64,000 nt of DNA from Candidatus Eisenbacteria bacterium. GTDB lineage: Bacteria; Orphanbacterota; Orphanbacteria; Orphanbacterales; Orphanbacteraceae. Numbering within the stretch: position 1 is the first letter of the stretch; the number at the start of each line of letters is the position of its first letter. Position numbers and translations under genes: made by a program. The stretch is from contig JAFGGD010000016.1 of the NCBI GenBank assembly GCA_016930695.1, positions 1 to 64,000 on the forward strand, read 5' to 3'. The notes beneath the pieces were generated by a model. It worked only from the letters and a program-made list of their open reading frames with translations. It was not told the DNA's origin and searched no databases. Below, piece after piece: positions 15,580 through 25,327 of this stretch.

Positions 15580-18500
15580 GGAGCGCCCCTCCGCTCCTCG
15601 AGGGCACGGAAGTAGGCGCGGATCAGCTCCTCGTACTCGGGCGGCGAGACGAAACCGTCCTCACGGAAGGGATCGTCCCGCATCTCTTCGAGCTCGCGTC
15701 CCACCGGGCCGCGCGGGCCGGGCGTCTCGCGGGCCGCCGCCTCCCCAGCCGTCTCGGAGCGCCGGAGTTTCCGGTAACCGCGCTCGCGAAGGGAACGCTG
15801 CGCGTCGAGCATCCGGGAGAGGATCCTCTCCTGCCGCTCCCTCGTCTCCGGCGAGAGGTCCGCGTTCTCCAGCTCTTGCTCCACCTTTCGCATCTCCTCG
15901 GTGATCTCGTCGAGGCGCCCCGCCAGATCGCCCCCCTCCTCCACCTCCTGCATCAGATCCTCCATCCCCTTGCGGACCGCCTGCTGCTCCGCCGCCATGC
16001 GCGAGAGCTGCGCCCTTTCCTGCATCGACAGGGAGGTCGGGTTCGCCGAGGGAGTGGGGAGCTGTTGGCTCGCGTCGTTCAACTGCCTCTGCCTCTCCGT
16101 CATCTGCTGCATGCGCGGCATCCCGCCCTGGCCGCTCGGGTTCTGACAGGAGGCGCTGTGGCTCTCCATCGATCGGAGCAGCTCGACGACGGAGCGGTTC
16201 ATGTGGAGCATCGCCTCCCGTCCGCTGTTGTTCGCGAGGCTCAGGTTCCCCTGCTCGATCTCGCCGATCGCGCCCTCGGCGTGCCGGCGCGCGCGGCGGA
16301 GAAGATCGAGCACCTGCGACGAGAGGAGAGGCACGTCGCGCCCGACGTCGCGCACCTTCTCCATCACGCGGCCGATCCCGGAGACCACGTCCTGCTGACG
16401 CTCCGCCAGGGAGCGCCGCGCGTCCATCGGCGAGCGCCGGCTCCATTCGTCTCCGCCGAGAATCTCCTCCTGGCGCTTCGAGAGATAGAGGAGGTCCTGC
16501 ACGCTCTCGCCGAATGCGGCGCTCGATTTCTGTTTGGAACAGGAACAGATGCTGTCCACCGTCTCGCGGAGACGGAAGGAGAGATCGAAGAGGTCCTTTT
16601 CGGCCTGCTTCTGCGCCGACGTCGCCTCCGTCCCGTCCTGATCGCGCATCTCGTCGGAGGCGCGGTCCATCTTCTCGCCGATTCGCCGCTCCTTCGTCTC
16701 CCGGCTCGCCTCCTTCATCTCCTCGGAGAGCTGGTCCCCCCGCTCGGCGCTTCTCTCGGCGAGTTCCTCCATCTCGCCGCTCATCTTCTCGAAATCCTCC
16801 TTGAGCGCCTCCTGCTCCTCGGCGAGCCGCTCCAGTTCCTCCCCTTCGGCGCTCTCGGTCCGCTCGCGCAGCTCCCTCTGCTTCTCCGCCATCTGGCGAA
16901 GCCCCTCGGCGAGGGCGTCCATGTCCTGGAGATCCTTGAAGCGTTTCAGCGCATCGATGGCCCGATCGAGCTGCTCCAGAAAATCCTCCTGGGAGAGTTC
17001 CAGATTCTCCATCGCCCGGTCGAGTTCCTCCCGGTCGAGGCTCTCCATCGCCTTTTGCATCTCCCGAAGCGCCTCGCGCATCTCGTCGGTCGCCACCTCC
17101 TCGAGAAGGCGGGAGAGCTCCATCATCCGCTCCACCGTCTCGGGCGTGATCAGCCGGTCCGTCTCGAGCCGCTCCGTCGCCCGATCGATCTCCGCCGCCG
17201 CCTCCCGGAGCGCCTCCTCGATCTCCTTCTGCTTCCGGAGGGCGTTCTCGATCTTCTGTTTCTCGTCCCAGGAGACGTTTTCGCTCTCCTTGATTTCGCG
17301 GGCCAGCTCGTCCAGCTTCTCCTCCAACGAACGGCTCTCGGTGTAGATCTCCTCCAGGTCCTCGATCTCCTCCTCCTGCCCGCCGGTGACCTCCGCGAAG
17401 ATCTCCGCCAGCGAAGGCATGCGGAGGGTGAATGTGCGGCTCACGCCCCGCTTGGGACCGCTCACCGCGTCGTTGTCCCACGCCTCGAGGCGGTAGCGGA
17501 TCGTCTCCTGCGGAAGGAGCGGCTCGCCGGAAAGGTCCCATTCGCGTCCCCGCTCCACCCGGGCGATCCGGTGCTCGGTGGCGAAAAGGCTCTCCCGGCT
17601 CTCTTCGCCCTCGTTCTTCCACCAGACCAGGTCGACGCGGGAGACGCCGAAGTCGTCGAGGGCGGCGAAATCGAGGGGCACCTTCATCTCGCGGTCCAGC
17701 TCGATGTCCTCGCCGGGACGGACCACGCGAACGAAGGGCTTCTCGTCTTCCACCGGGACGACCTCGTAACGGATCGGGTCCTCGTTGCGGTTCCCCCGCC
17801 CGTCGACGAGAACGATCGTGTAGGCGAAGGGCTCTTCAACCGTAAACGATCCGGCGAGGGAGTCGCCGGCCACGCGGAGCGGGAGCGCCTCTCCGCCCTC
17901 GATCTCCATGCGCGCCTCCCGGACCGGTCCGCGGACGCGCCCCTCCAGGATCACCTCGGTGCCGACGAGCGCCCGGACGTTTCCGTGGTTCTCGTCGATC
18001 CGCTCCTCGGCGAGACCGGCGTACGCGGGGCGGCGGAGGCGGTAGGCGATCCCGGCGAGCACCGGCGGGCGGACCAGGGTGATCCGGAAGAGGGGGCTCT
18101 CGCCGCCGTCGAAACGAATCCGGTAAAAAGCGTCCCGCTCCACCGCCGGGATCCGCCCTTCGAAGAGGCGGCCCGTCGCGGCGGCGCGCTCGCCCATCGG
18201 ATAGACGCTCCAGCTCTCTCCCCCGTCGGGGCGGACGAAGAGGCGCGCGTCGCCGCCGTCGTAGCGGTCGAACCGCGCCTCCACGGCGACCTCCTCCCCC
18301 TCGCGGACGTCGCAGTCCCCCGGCGCGACGCGGAGCCCCATCTCGGCGAGGATCTTCTTCGCGTCGAAGGGGCCGATGGATCGAAAGACGACGCCGGTTC
18401 TGTCCGGTAAAAGGAAAAGGAGCGCGGCCGTCGCGGCCGCCGCGAAGGGGAGGATCGGCAGGGCGCGCCGGAGCCGCTCCCAGCCGACCACCCGGCGCCG

Positions 18501-18926
18501 ACGAATCGCCGCGGAGTCGCGGAGCGCCCGGTCGATCAGCGCGCCGACCAGCGGGAGGGAGTAGCCGTGGGCGGCCAGATCGCCGCGCCCGCCGAGGTCG
18601 AGGGCGCCGCGAATGAGATCCCCCCGCAGCTCCGGCGCCGAGTGTTCCGCCTCGGCGGCGATCCGGTCGAGACGCGGGCGGCCGCGGACGAGGGCGCCGG
18701 CACCGACCGACGCGGCGAGGAGAAGGAGACCGAGGGAGCCGGTGGCGAGGGCGTGGCGCGCCGGCGGCGGGAGAGGGGCGAAGCCGATCAACACGTTCAG
18801 CGCCAGCAGGGCGGCGGCGACGCCGGCGAGCCTGAGGAGCAGCACCGCCGCCTCCATGGCGACGAGGCCGCGCCGCAGGCGGGTCAGCTTCGTCCGCAGC
18901 ATCCGATAGGCGCGATCGTTTTCCAT
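15576..18926 (-). CDS. DUF4175 family membrane protein with long coiled coil
   Basis: The 1116-residue protein has two N-terminal helices (about 23-45 and 55-77), a third near 155-172, then a large periplasmic beta-rich part with Ig-like repeats (about 200-490). A highly charged Glu/Arg coiled coil follows (about 500-750), then a Gln/Met-rich helical part. This layout matches DUF4175 (PF13779). Members usually sit near MoxR/DUF58/BatA or DUF4159 genes, and here it is directly downstream of a DUF4159 gene. The function is unknown; a large envelope tether or stress scaffold is an inference. Confidence 0.85.
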   Translation of the reverse strand: MENDRAYRMLRTKLTRLRRGLVAMEAAVLLLRLAGVAAALLALNVLIGFAPLPPPARHALATGSLGLLLLAASVGAGALVRGRPRLDRIAAEAEHSAPELRGDLIRGALDLGGRGDLAAHGYSLPLVGALIDRALRDSAAIRRRRVVGWERLRRALPILPFAAAATAALLFLLPDRTGVVFRSIGPFDAKKILAEMGLRVAPGDCDVREGEEVAVEARFDRYDGGDARLFVRPDGGESWSVYPMGERAAATGRLFEGRIPAVERDAFYRIRFDGGESPLFRITLVRPPVLAGIAYRLRRPAYAGLAEERIDENHGNVRALVGTEVILEGRVRGPVREARMEIEGGEALPLRVAGDSLAGSFTVEEPFAYTIVLVDGRGNRNEDPIRYEVVPVEDEKPFVRVVRPGEDIELDREMKVPLDFAALDDFGVSRVDLVWWKNEGEESRESLFATEHRIARVERGREWDLSGEPLLPQETIRYRLEAWDNDAVSGPKRGVSRTFTLRMPSLAEIFAEVTGGQEEEIEDLEEIYTESRSLEEKLDELAREIKESENVSWDEKQKIENALRKQKEIEEALREAAAEIDRATERLETDRLITPETVERMMELSRLLEEVATDEMREALREMQKAMESLDREELDRAMENLELSQEDFLEQLDRAIDALKRFKDLQDMDALAEGLRQMAEKQRELRERTESAEGEELERLAEEQEALKEDFEKMSGEMEELAERSAERGDQLSEEMKEASRETKERRIGEKMDRASDEMRDQDGTEATSAQKQAEKDLFDLSFRLRETVDSICSCSKQKSSAAFGESVQDLLYLSKRQEEILGGDEWSRRSPMDARRSLAERQQDVVSGIGRVMEKVRDVGRDVPLLSSQVLDLLRRARRHAEGAIGEIEQGNLSLANNSGREAMLHMNRSVVELLRSMESHSASCQNPSGQGGMPRMQQMTERQRQLNDASQQLPTPSANPTSLSMQERAQLSRMAAEQQAVRKGMEDLMQEVEEGGDLAGRLDEITEEMRKVEQELENADLSPETRERQERILSRMLDAQRSLRERGYRKLRRSETAGEAAARETPGPRGPVGRELEEMRDDPFREDGFVSPPEYEELIRAYFRALEERRGAP

Positions 18927-18936
18927 CGTCCCCTCT

Positions 18937-19650
18937 CTAATGGCTCACCGAGTAGGTCACGATGTTGATCGCCATCCGAAGCGCCGCCTCCCGCTTCTCC
19001 GGCGGATCCTTGTGCACGTCCTCGTCCTCGAGCCCGTCGCCGATGTCCGTCTCATAGGTATAAAAAACAACGAGCCTCCCGTCGTGAAAGATCCCGTACC
19101 CCCGGGGGAATTTGCCGTCGTGCTCGTGGATCTTGGGGAGCCCCTCCGGGAAATCATAGAAGCAATGGTAGATCGGATGGTCGAAGGGAAGCTCCACCAT
19201 CTCCGCTTCGGGAAAGACCGCGCGGATCTCGCGGCGGAAGTGTTCGTCCATCCCGTAGTTGTCGTCCGCCCACAGAAAACCGCCGTGGACGAGATGGTAA
19301 CGGAGGCGTTCCGCTTCGAACGGGGAGAAACGGATTTGGCCGTGGCCGGTCATGTAGAGGAAGGGATGGCGGAAAAGCTCCTCGTCCGCGATCTCCACGC
19401 GCGCTTCCCGGGACTGGACGATCAGGCCGGTCCTCTCCCGGAGTCCGCTCAGCAGATTCGGCAGCGACGTGGGATCGGAGTACCAGTCGCCGCCGCCGCC
19501 GTAGCGGATCCGGGCGACGGTGAAACCCGCCTCCTCGTCACGGGCGTCGCCGAGAGCGCACGGCGCGGCCGCGAGAAGGAGAAGGAGCGCCGCCGCCGCG
19601 GACAACGCGATCCGTCCCGCGCGCGGGCGCGATCGGTTCGTGAGACTCAC
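18937..19650 (-). CDS. secreted DUF4159 family protein
   Basis: The 237-residue protein begins with a signal peptide (about 10-33, ending ALGDA) and contains FLYMTGHGQIRFSPFE and GGFLWADDNYG, both hallmarks of DUF4159 (PF13709), a class I amidotransferase-like fold. GTG 19650 fits GGAGGAAT upstream; a longer in-frame extension runs into the kinase gene and is unlikely. It lies 67 bases after the NtrY-like kinase and 10 bases before DUF4175. The family is usually found with DUF4175 and MoxR-type genes, but its biochemical role is not established. Confidence 0.85.
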   Translation of the reverse strand: MSLTNRSRPRAGRIALSAAAALLLLLAAAPCALGDARDEEAGFTVARIRYGGGGDWYSDPTSLPNLLSGLRERTGLIVQSREARVEIADEELFRHPFLYMTGHGQIRFSPFEAERLRYHLVHGGFLWADDNYGMDEHFRREIRAVFPEAEMVELPFDHPIYHCFYDFPEGLPKIHEHDGKFPRGYGIFHDGRLVVFYTYETDIGDGLEDEDVHKDPPEKREAALRMAINIVTYSVSH

Positions 19651-19717
19651 CGGTGATTCCTCCCTCCGGGTCCGGAAACCCGATCGGAACAGAGTAACAC
19701 AAGGGACGAGGATCCGC

Positions 19718-22700
19718 TTAGCGGGCCGGAGGGACCGGAAGGGAGACGATCGCCGCCGTCCCCCGCCCCGGCGTGGAGCCGATGACGATCGACCCGCCGT
19801 AGTCGCCGGCGATGGCCCGACAGATGGCGAGCCCCAAACCGGTTCCGTCGGTCTTGGTGGAGAAGTTGGGCTCGAAGAGCTTGCCCCGGGCCGCGTCGGA
19901 GACCCCCGGCCCGTCGTCGCGTACGCGGATCTCGACCATCCGCCCCTCCAAACGCCGCTCGACGGTCGACTCCCAGATCTCCCACCCCTCATCGTTGGAC
20001 GGGGATCCATCGGCGACGCCGGCGGTGAGCCGGACCGTCCCGCCGTCGCCGGCGGCATGCACGGCGTTTTCCAGCAGATTGATGAGGAGACGGCGCACCT
20101 CCTCCCGATCCACCTGAAGCACCGGGAGATCCTCCGGCACCTCCCACTCGATGCGCCCCTCGCCGAGGCGTTCCGCGTAGAGACGCACCGCCTCGCCGAT
20201 CACCGCCGCCGCCGGCACCGGCCGGATCTCGCGACGCGGCATCCGCGCGAAAGTGGAGAACTCGGTGGCGATCCTCTGCAGGCTGTCGATCTCCTCGATG
20301 ATCAGGTCCGCCGACTCGTCCAGCAGATCCGGGAAACGGGCGTCGCCGTCGTGGAAGGCTTGGCGGAGATGCTGCACCGACAGTTTCATCGGCGTCAGGG
20401 GGTTCTTGATCTCGTGCGCCACCTGCCGCGCCATCTCCCCCCAGGCGAGCAGCTTCTTCGACTGGATCAGCGCCGTCAGGTCTTCGAAGACGATCACTTT
20501 GCCGAGGGCGCGCCCCTCCTCGTCGGCGAGCGCCGTCGCCACCACGCGCACCGTCATCTTCCCCTCCCCCCGCGCGATCTCCGCCTCCTCCTCCCGGGGG
20601 CGGTCCCGGTCCACCCGCACCCTCTCGACGATCCTCTGGAGCGGCGCGAACCGCCCGCCCGCCACGCGGTCCAGCCGCCCGCCGTCGATCTCGCCCGGCT
20701 CCGTTTCCAGGATCTGCAGCGCCGCGCGATTGGCGCTCGCCACCTTCCCTTCCGGATCGAAGGCGATCACGCCGGCGCCGACGCTCCCGAGGACCGTCTC
20801 GATGTAGCGGGTCCTCTCGGTCAGCGTGTCCTGGCTCCTCTTCAGCTCCCGGGTCATCCGGTTAAAGGCGGCGGTCAGCCTGCCGATCTCGCCGCCCGAC
20901 CGCACCGGCAGCGTCAGCTCCAGGTCCCCCTCGCGGATCCGGTCCATCCCCCTCGCCATCTCGCCGATGGGACGGGCGATCCGGCGACCCATTCCCTCCG
21001 CCACGCCGACGATCACCACGACTGTGAAGAAGGTGAGGTAGGTGATCGCCGCGTAGGCCCGTTCCAGATTGCGGCGCGCCTCTCTCTCCCGGAAGAGGAG
21101 CGGCACCGCCAGCGTCCCCACGGGCCGTCCGTCGAAGTCGAGGAGCGAGCGATAGCCGACCAGGTACCGGGTCGCCGCCACCCGCTCGTCGGCGAAGCGC
21201 ATCTTCTCACCCTTTAACTCCAAAGGAACGAAGACGCCGGCGGGGAGGCGCGGCGCGAGGATGCCGGCCTGGTAGAGCTCGTAGCGCGTGGAGGCCCGGA
21301 TCGCGCCCCCCTCGAAGAAGGAGACGTCCCGGCCGATTCTCTCGCCGAGCCGGGCGGTCCACTCCTCGTCGATGGGCCGCGAGAGGAGGAGGATCCCCTC
21401 GAGCCGCTCCTCCAGCCCCTCCATGGCGATCCCCACCATCGCCGTCACCGCCAGGCCGTCGGCGCGCTGGAAGGCGGTCACCGGCGTCCTCCGCTCCCGC
21501 GCCTCCCGGAGCGCCTCGCGGTTCACCGGCCCGATCTTTCCGTTCTGAAGGATCAGCTCCCCCTCGGGGGAGAAGAGGGCGAACCGTTTGAGCGACAGCT
21601 CCAGGTCGACCATCTCCTCGTCCTCACGGATGCCGAGCACGCGCCGCCGGACGAGCGTGCTCTGGGCCATCTCCTCCGCCTCGCGGATCACGTCCTGGTC
21701 GAGGGCGTGCCGGACCGCCTGCAGCGCCGTCCGCGCCTCGCTCTCTCCCGCCTCGCGCAGCTGCTCCGCCACCATCCTTCTCCCCGCCAGGCCGAGCAGG
21801 ATCGCCGGAAGGAGCGCCACGAGAAGAAAGGCGAGCACCAGTTTGTCCTGGAAGGTGGGTTCGAAGCGGAGCCGCGCGCCGCCGCGCAGGGAGAGGGCGG
21901 CCAGAAGAGGAAGATGCACGAGGAGGACCGCCACCGCCAGGAGGAGATCGGTGAGCACCACGTGGATCAAGGCGCGAAGGTGGTCGGACCAGTCGGCGAC
22001 AGGAAGGGCGAAGGCGAGCACGCCGCCCCGCTCCGGGTCGCGGCGCGCGGTGTGGAACGCCCGGTATTCCCGCCCGCCGATCCGCACCGGCGCCCAGACG
22101 TTCCCCCCGCCGGCCATCGCGGCGACGACGGTCGAATCGAGCGCGGTCTCCTCCGGATAGACGTCGCCGGAGGTCCGCGCGATCTCCCCGTTCTCGTAGA
22201 GGAGCACCTGGATCGTCTCCCCCTCGTCGACCAGCGTCCTCTCCAGTGTGCTGTAGTTGCGAAAGATCTCGTAGGAAGTGGCGGGGAGCTTGGAGGCGTA
22301 CTCCAGGTTTTCATAGAAGTAGGGGATCCGGATCAGCACGGCGCCGACCAGCTTTCCCTCGGCGTAGAGGGGAGCCGCGCCGGTGTAAATCTCCACCGCC
22401 TCCCCCGCCACGCGCCGCCGCCCTTCGTAAATGCGCCTCTTCTCGGCGGCCCGCACGTCCCGGAACACGAAGGCGGACCGGACCGCCGACTCGGGAGGCA
22501 TGTCCATGGCGAACTGGCTCACCACCGCCCCCTGCCTGTCGAGGATCCGGATCTCCACGCTGTAGTCGTAGAGGCCGAGCCCGCTCCTCACCCAGGCGAG
22601 AAAGGCCTCCCTTTCCATGTCCGGCGTCGGGTCCGCGGCGAGCTTCTCCGCCAGAAGAGGATCGGTCTCGAAGAAATGCAGCGTCTCCTCGAGGAGGAAG

Positions 22701-24511
22701 CGCTTCCACTCGTCCGTCGGCTCGGCGAACCGGAGCGCCCTCTCTTCGATCCCGAGGCGGGTCGTCTCCTCCTGGGCGACGCGGATCGGCGGATAAGAAA
22801 CGATCGCCACGGCGATGACGAAGGCGAGGCCGTTCCAAATCCGCCAGCCCCGTCCCCGGAGAAGATAGAGAAGGAGGAGCCCGGTGCAGAGGGTCGCGGC
22901 CGGGGCGAGCAGCAGCCATTCCCCTCCCCGGATCATCAGGCGGGAAAAGAGGAGCACCGCGCCGCCGAGCAGGACCCCGACCAAGATCCGGGGCGCCACG
23001 GCGAGACGGGAGGCGCGGTCCGCCCCGAGCGCGCCGGCGCCGGCGGAGCGGGCGAACCCGGCGTCCACGAGAAGAAGGTAGGCCGCGCCGAGCAGGAGAA
23101 GGGAGACCTCCAACACCATCGAGGGGAGGGACCCGACCGGATTCGGTCCGTCATAAAGGGTCAGATTGCAGGAGAGAAGGATCTCCCGAATCAGGAGGCT
23201 GAAACCGATCGTGGCCGCGGAAAGGAGGACCAGGGTCGCCGCGAAGAACGCCGGGCGGAAGGAGCGCTTCCCCTCCCCTTGCCGTCGTTCCGCCGCGACC
23301 GCCCTTTCCCGAAGGACCAGACAGACCAAAAAGAGGACCGCGACGGTGAGGAAGAGATCCGCGGGCGACCGGAAAGCGCCGAAGAGCAGCGGTGACGCGA
23401 AGTAATCCGGACCGACCAGATCCCCCCTCGGCGCGAAGGGGTGAGGAAAACGGAAGAGAAGCAGGATCACCCGGAGGGCGAGGAGCGAGAGGACCGGGGT
23501 CCGGCGCACGATTCCGCGCAGGGAAACTCGGTCCGACGGAGCGGCCGCCCCGTCCCCGGCGCGCCTCCACGGAAGAAACAACACCCAGAAGAAGAGGAGA
23601 AGAAGGCCGCCTCCCTCCCGAAGAAGACGGGAGAACGACTCGGATCGGGAACCGGCCGGAGGAAAAACCACCCGAACCGAACCGATGACCGTCCCGGCCG
23701 GCGAACGGATCGCCTCCCCCTCGTCCCCCTCACCCGGACGGAAGAGGACCCTGCCGCCGATCTCGCGACCGAGACGGTCCGCGAAGGGGACGGGCCTCTC
23801 GAGGCGTCCCTCCAATTCGGGGTTCGGCCCGATCGGGCAGACGAGACGGACCAGGCCGGCCGGCGTGCGCCTCCCGGCCGCGCGGACAGGCGACTCCACC
23901 ACGAGAAGGACGCGGAAGGGATCGGTGGCGAGACGGATCAGCCCATCCCCATCGGTGTCCCCGCGCTCCGGGACATCTCCCCACCAGGCGAGCGCCGGTT
24001 CGTCCCGCTCCCGATAGAGATCGACGGCGAGCCCCTCCCCCTCAGGCCCGGAGGAGAAACGCGCGCCGTAGCCGGCGATGAGGTCGAAGAGGGTCTCCCT
24101 CTCCCGGGAGCGATCCCCCGCCCGGATCCGTGTGGCGACTTCCCGGTCCGAGGCGATCCTGTCCGCCCAAAGGGCGAGAGAGTCGATCCGGACGGCCAGC
24201 GCCTCCCGCGCCCTCTCCACACTCCTCTCCCGCTTCCCCTCTTCCTCTCCCTCACCGGGGACCGGAAGGAGCCCGGAACGGACCGCCGCCGACCCGGCGA
24301 AGAGGAGCACGGCGAGGAGCAGAATCGCGGCTCGAAACGATCGGCGGCGAAGGAGAAGAAGGAGGAGCGGCGGGAGCGCGGCGACCGCGAGATAGGGGAG
24401 TGGGATACGGGAGGGATCGGCGCCCGGGAGAAGAAAGGCGACGGTGCCCGCCGCCGCCAGGAGCGCGGTGATCCCAAAGGACGTTCTGTCGCCGCGGATG
24501 GCGGGAGACAT
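19718..24511 (-). CDS. giant NtrY-like membrane sensor histidine kinase
   Basis: At 1597 residues this is roughly twice the length of typical NtrY. Three N-terminal helices (about 12-77) precede a periplasmic region. A block of some eight more helices follows (about 290-620), then a second extracytoplasmic region, a helix pair around 840-900 and a third sensor region. After the last helix (about 1154-1170) come a HAMP linker (about 1173-1225), a PAS domain (about 1238-1345), the H-box QVAHEIKNPLTPMKLSVQHL with His1366, N-box NLLENAVHAA (Asn1482), DDGPG (about 1542) and GTGLGL (1556-1561). All kinase residues are intact. It leads the operon; no response regulator is in the window. Start ATG 24511. 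Confidence 0.88.
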   Translation of the reverse strand: MSPAIRGDRTSFGITALLAAAGTVAFLLPGADPSRIPLPYLAVAALPPLLLLLLRRRSFRAAILLLAVLLFAGSAAVRSGLLPVPGEGEEEGKRERSVERAREALAVRIDSLALWADRIASDREVATRIRAGDRSRERETLFDLIAGYGARFSSGPEGEGLAVDLYRERDEPALAWWGDVPERGDTDGDGLIRLATDPFRVLLVVESPVRAAGRRTPAGLVRLVCPIGPNPELEGRLERPVPFADRLGREIGGRVLFRPGEGDEGEAIRSPAGTVIGSVRVVFPPAGSRSESFSRLLREGGGLLLLFFWVLFLPWRRAGDGAAAPSDRVSLRGIVRRTPVLSLLALRVILLLFRFPHPFAPRGDLVGPDYFASPLLFGAFRSPADLFLTVAVLFLVCLVLRERAVAAERRQGEGKRSFRPAFFAATLVLLSAATIGFSLLIREILLSCNLTLYDGPNPVGSLPSMVLEVSLLLLGAAYLLLVDAGFARSAGAGALGADRASRLAVAPRILVGVLLGGAVLLFSRLMIRGGEWLLLAPAATLCTGLLLLYLLRGRGWRIWNGLAFVIAVAIVSYPPIRVAQEETTRLGIEERALRFAEPTDEWKRFLLEETLHFFETDPLLAEKLAADPTPDMEREAFLAWVRSGLGLYDYSVEIRILDRQGAVVSQFAMDMPPESAVRSAFVFRDVRAAEKRRIYEGRRRVAGEAVEIYTGAAPLYAEGKLVGAVLIRIPYFYENLEYASKLPATSYEIFRNYSTLERTLVDEGETIQVLLYENGEIARTSGDVYPEETALDSTVVAAMAGGGNVWAPVRIGGREYRAFHTARRDPERGGVLAFALPVADWSDHLRALIHVVLTDLLLAVAVLLVHLPLLAALSLRGGARLRFEPTFQDKLVLAFLLVALLPAILLGLAGRRMVAEQLREAGESEARTALQAVRHALDQDVIREAEEMAQSTLVRRRVLGIREDEEMVDLELSLKRFALFSPEGELILQNGKIGPVNREALREARERRTPVTAFQRADGLAVTAMVGIAMEGLEERLEGILLLSRPIDEEWTARLGERIGRDVSFFEGGAIRASTRYELYQAGILAPRLPAGVFVPLELKGEKMRFADERVAATRYLVGYRSLLDFDGRPVGTLAVPLLFREREARRNLERAYAAITYLTFFTVVVIVGVAEGMGRRIARPIGEMARGMDRIREGDLELTLPVRSGGEIGRLTAAFNRMTRELKRSQDTLTERTRYIETVLGSVGAGVIAFDPEGKVASANRAALQILETEPGEIDGGRLDRVAGGRFAPLQRIVERVRVDRDRPREEEAEIARGEGKMTVRVVATALADEEGRALGKVIVFEDLTALIQSKKLLAWGEMARQVAHEIKNPLTPMKLSVQHLRQAFHDGDARFPDLLDESADLIIEEIDSLQRIATEFSTFARMPRREIRPVPAAAVIGEAVRLYAERLGEGRIEWEVPEDLPVLQVDREEVRRLLINLLENAVHAAGDGGTVRLTAGVADGSPSNDEGWEIWESTVERRLEGRMVEIRVRDDGPGVSDAARGKLFEPNFSTKTDGTGLGLAICRAIAGDYGGSIVIGSTPGRGTAAIVSLPVPPAR

Positions 24512-24643
24512 GGTGCGATCCCCCTCGTTCGGGCCGGCCCATCATGCAAGCGGGGCGGCGTCCCGCCCCCCGGCTCCGTCATCGACGCGGCCCATTCTAC
24601 ACCGCCCGGCCGCCGCGGTCCCCTCTTTCCCGCCGGCGCCGCC

Positions 24644-25117
24644 TCAGGAGGAGCGAGGCGCCTTCGGACCCGGCTCCGGTCCCGGCGTCCCCTTCATCTC
24701 CGCCAGCATCCAGCGCCCCTCCTCGCGAACCAGCGAGATGAAGACCATCTCCCGCTCCGGCGCGCCGTCCGCGCCGAGGCGGATCCTCTCGGCCACGCCG
24801 CTCGGGCGCCCCTCTCCGCCGTCCAGATTGCGATAGCGGAGGAAGGCGAAGCGGACCGTGCCCGGCTCCCGCAGGAGGTCCTCCAGCAGGAAAAGAGCCT
24901 GGTTGGCGGAGTAACGCCCCTCCGGCGCGCGACCTGCGAAAGAGAGGCGCAAGCCCCGGCGCCCCAGGTGCGGGGCGATGCGGGCCGGGTCTCCGGAGCG
25001 CCACGCCTCGGCCACGTCCTCGAACACGGCGAGAGGATCGGCCGCGCCCGGCGACGGGCCCGCGCCGGCCGCCGGGACCAGCGCCAGAAACGCCAACAGA
25101 GCCAGGACTCGTCTCAT
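24644..25117 (-). CDS. secreted NTF2-like protein (DUF4783-like)
   Basis: The 157-residue protein has a signal peptide ending near AAGAGP (about 20) and then DPLAVFEDVAEAWRSGDPAR and an NTF2-like alpha+beta pattern ending EEGRWMLAEMKG. This matches small secreted DUF4783/SnoaL-like proteins that often act as accessory domains. It lies 132 bases upstream of the kinase operon and downstream of the secDF terminator. The function is unknown. Confidence 0.6.
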   Translation of the reverse strand: MRRVLALLAFLALVPAAGAGPSPGAADPLAVFEDVAEAWRSGDPARIAPHLGRRGLRLSFAGRAPEGRYSANQALFLLEDLLREPGTVRFAFLRYRNLDGGEGRPSGVAERIRLGADGAPEREMVFISLVREEGRWMLAEMKGTPGPEPGPKAPRSS

Positions 25118-25265
25118 CCTTCGGCCGCCTCCGCGGACCGCCGCATGGAGCGTGCGGCCCCTCTTTTCGGGGATTTACGTAGGGAATCGCAAGGGCCGTG
25201 CCACGACCCCCGTGAGGGTCATGGCCGTAACGTCTTCAAATGAGGTAGGATAGCCCCGCGCAGGC

Positions 25266-25317
25266 AAAAAAAGCTCCGGCGGGTGTCCCGTTTCCGAGAA
25301 AAACGTACCCGCCGGAG
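25266..25317 (-). terminator. Rho-independent terminator after secF
   Basis: CTCCGGCGGGT (25274-25284) pairs with ACCCGCCGGAG (25307-25317). On the minus strand the stem is followed by a run of seven T after one C (25266-25272). It marks the end of the secDF transcript. Confidence 0.85.
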
Positions 25318-25327
25318 GACGGAAGTT

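Noticed and set aside
15876-18410. Long open frame antisense to the DUF4175 gene
   Set aside because: Codon bias on the true strand opens this frame; the protein is Leu/Arg-rich without domains and has no ribosome binding site.
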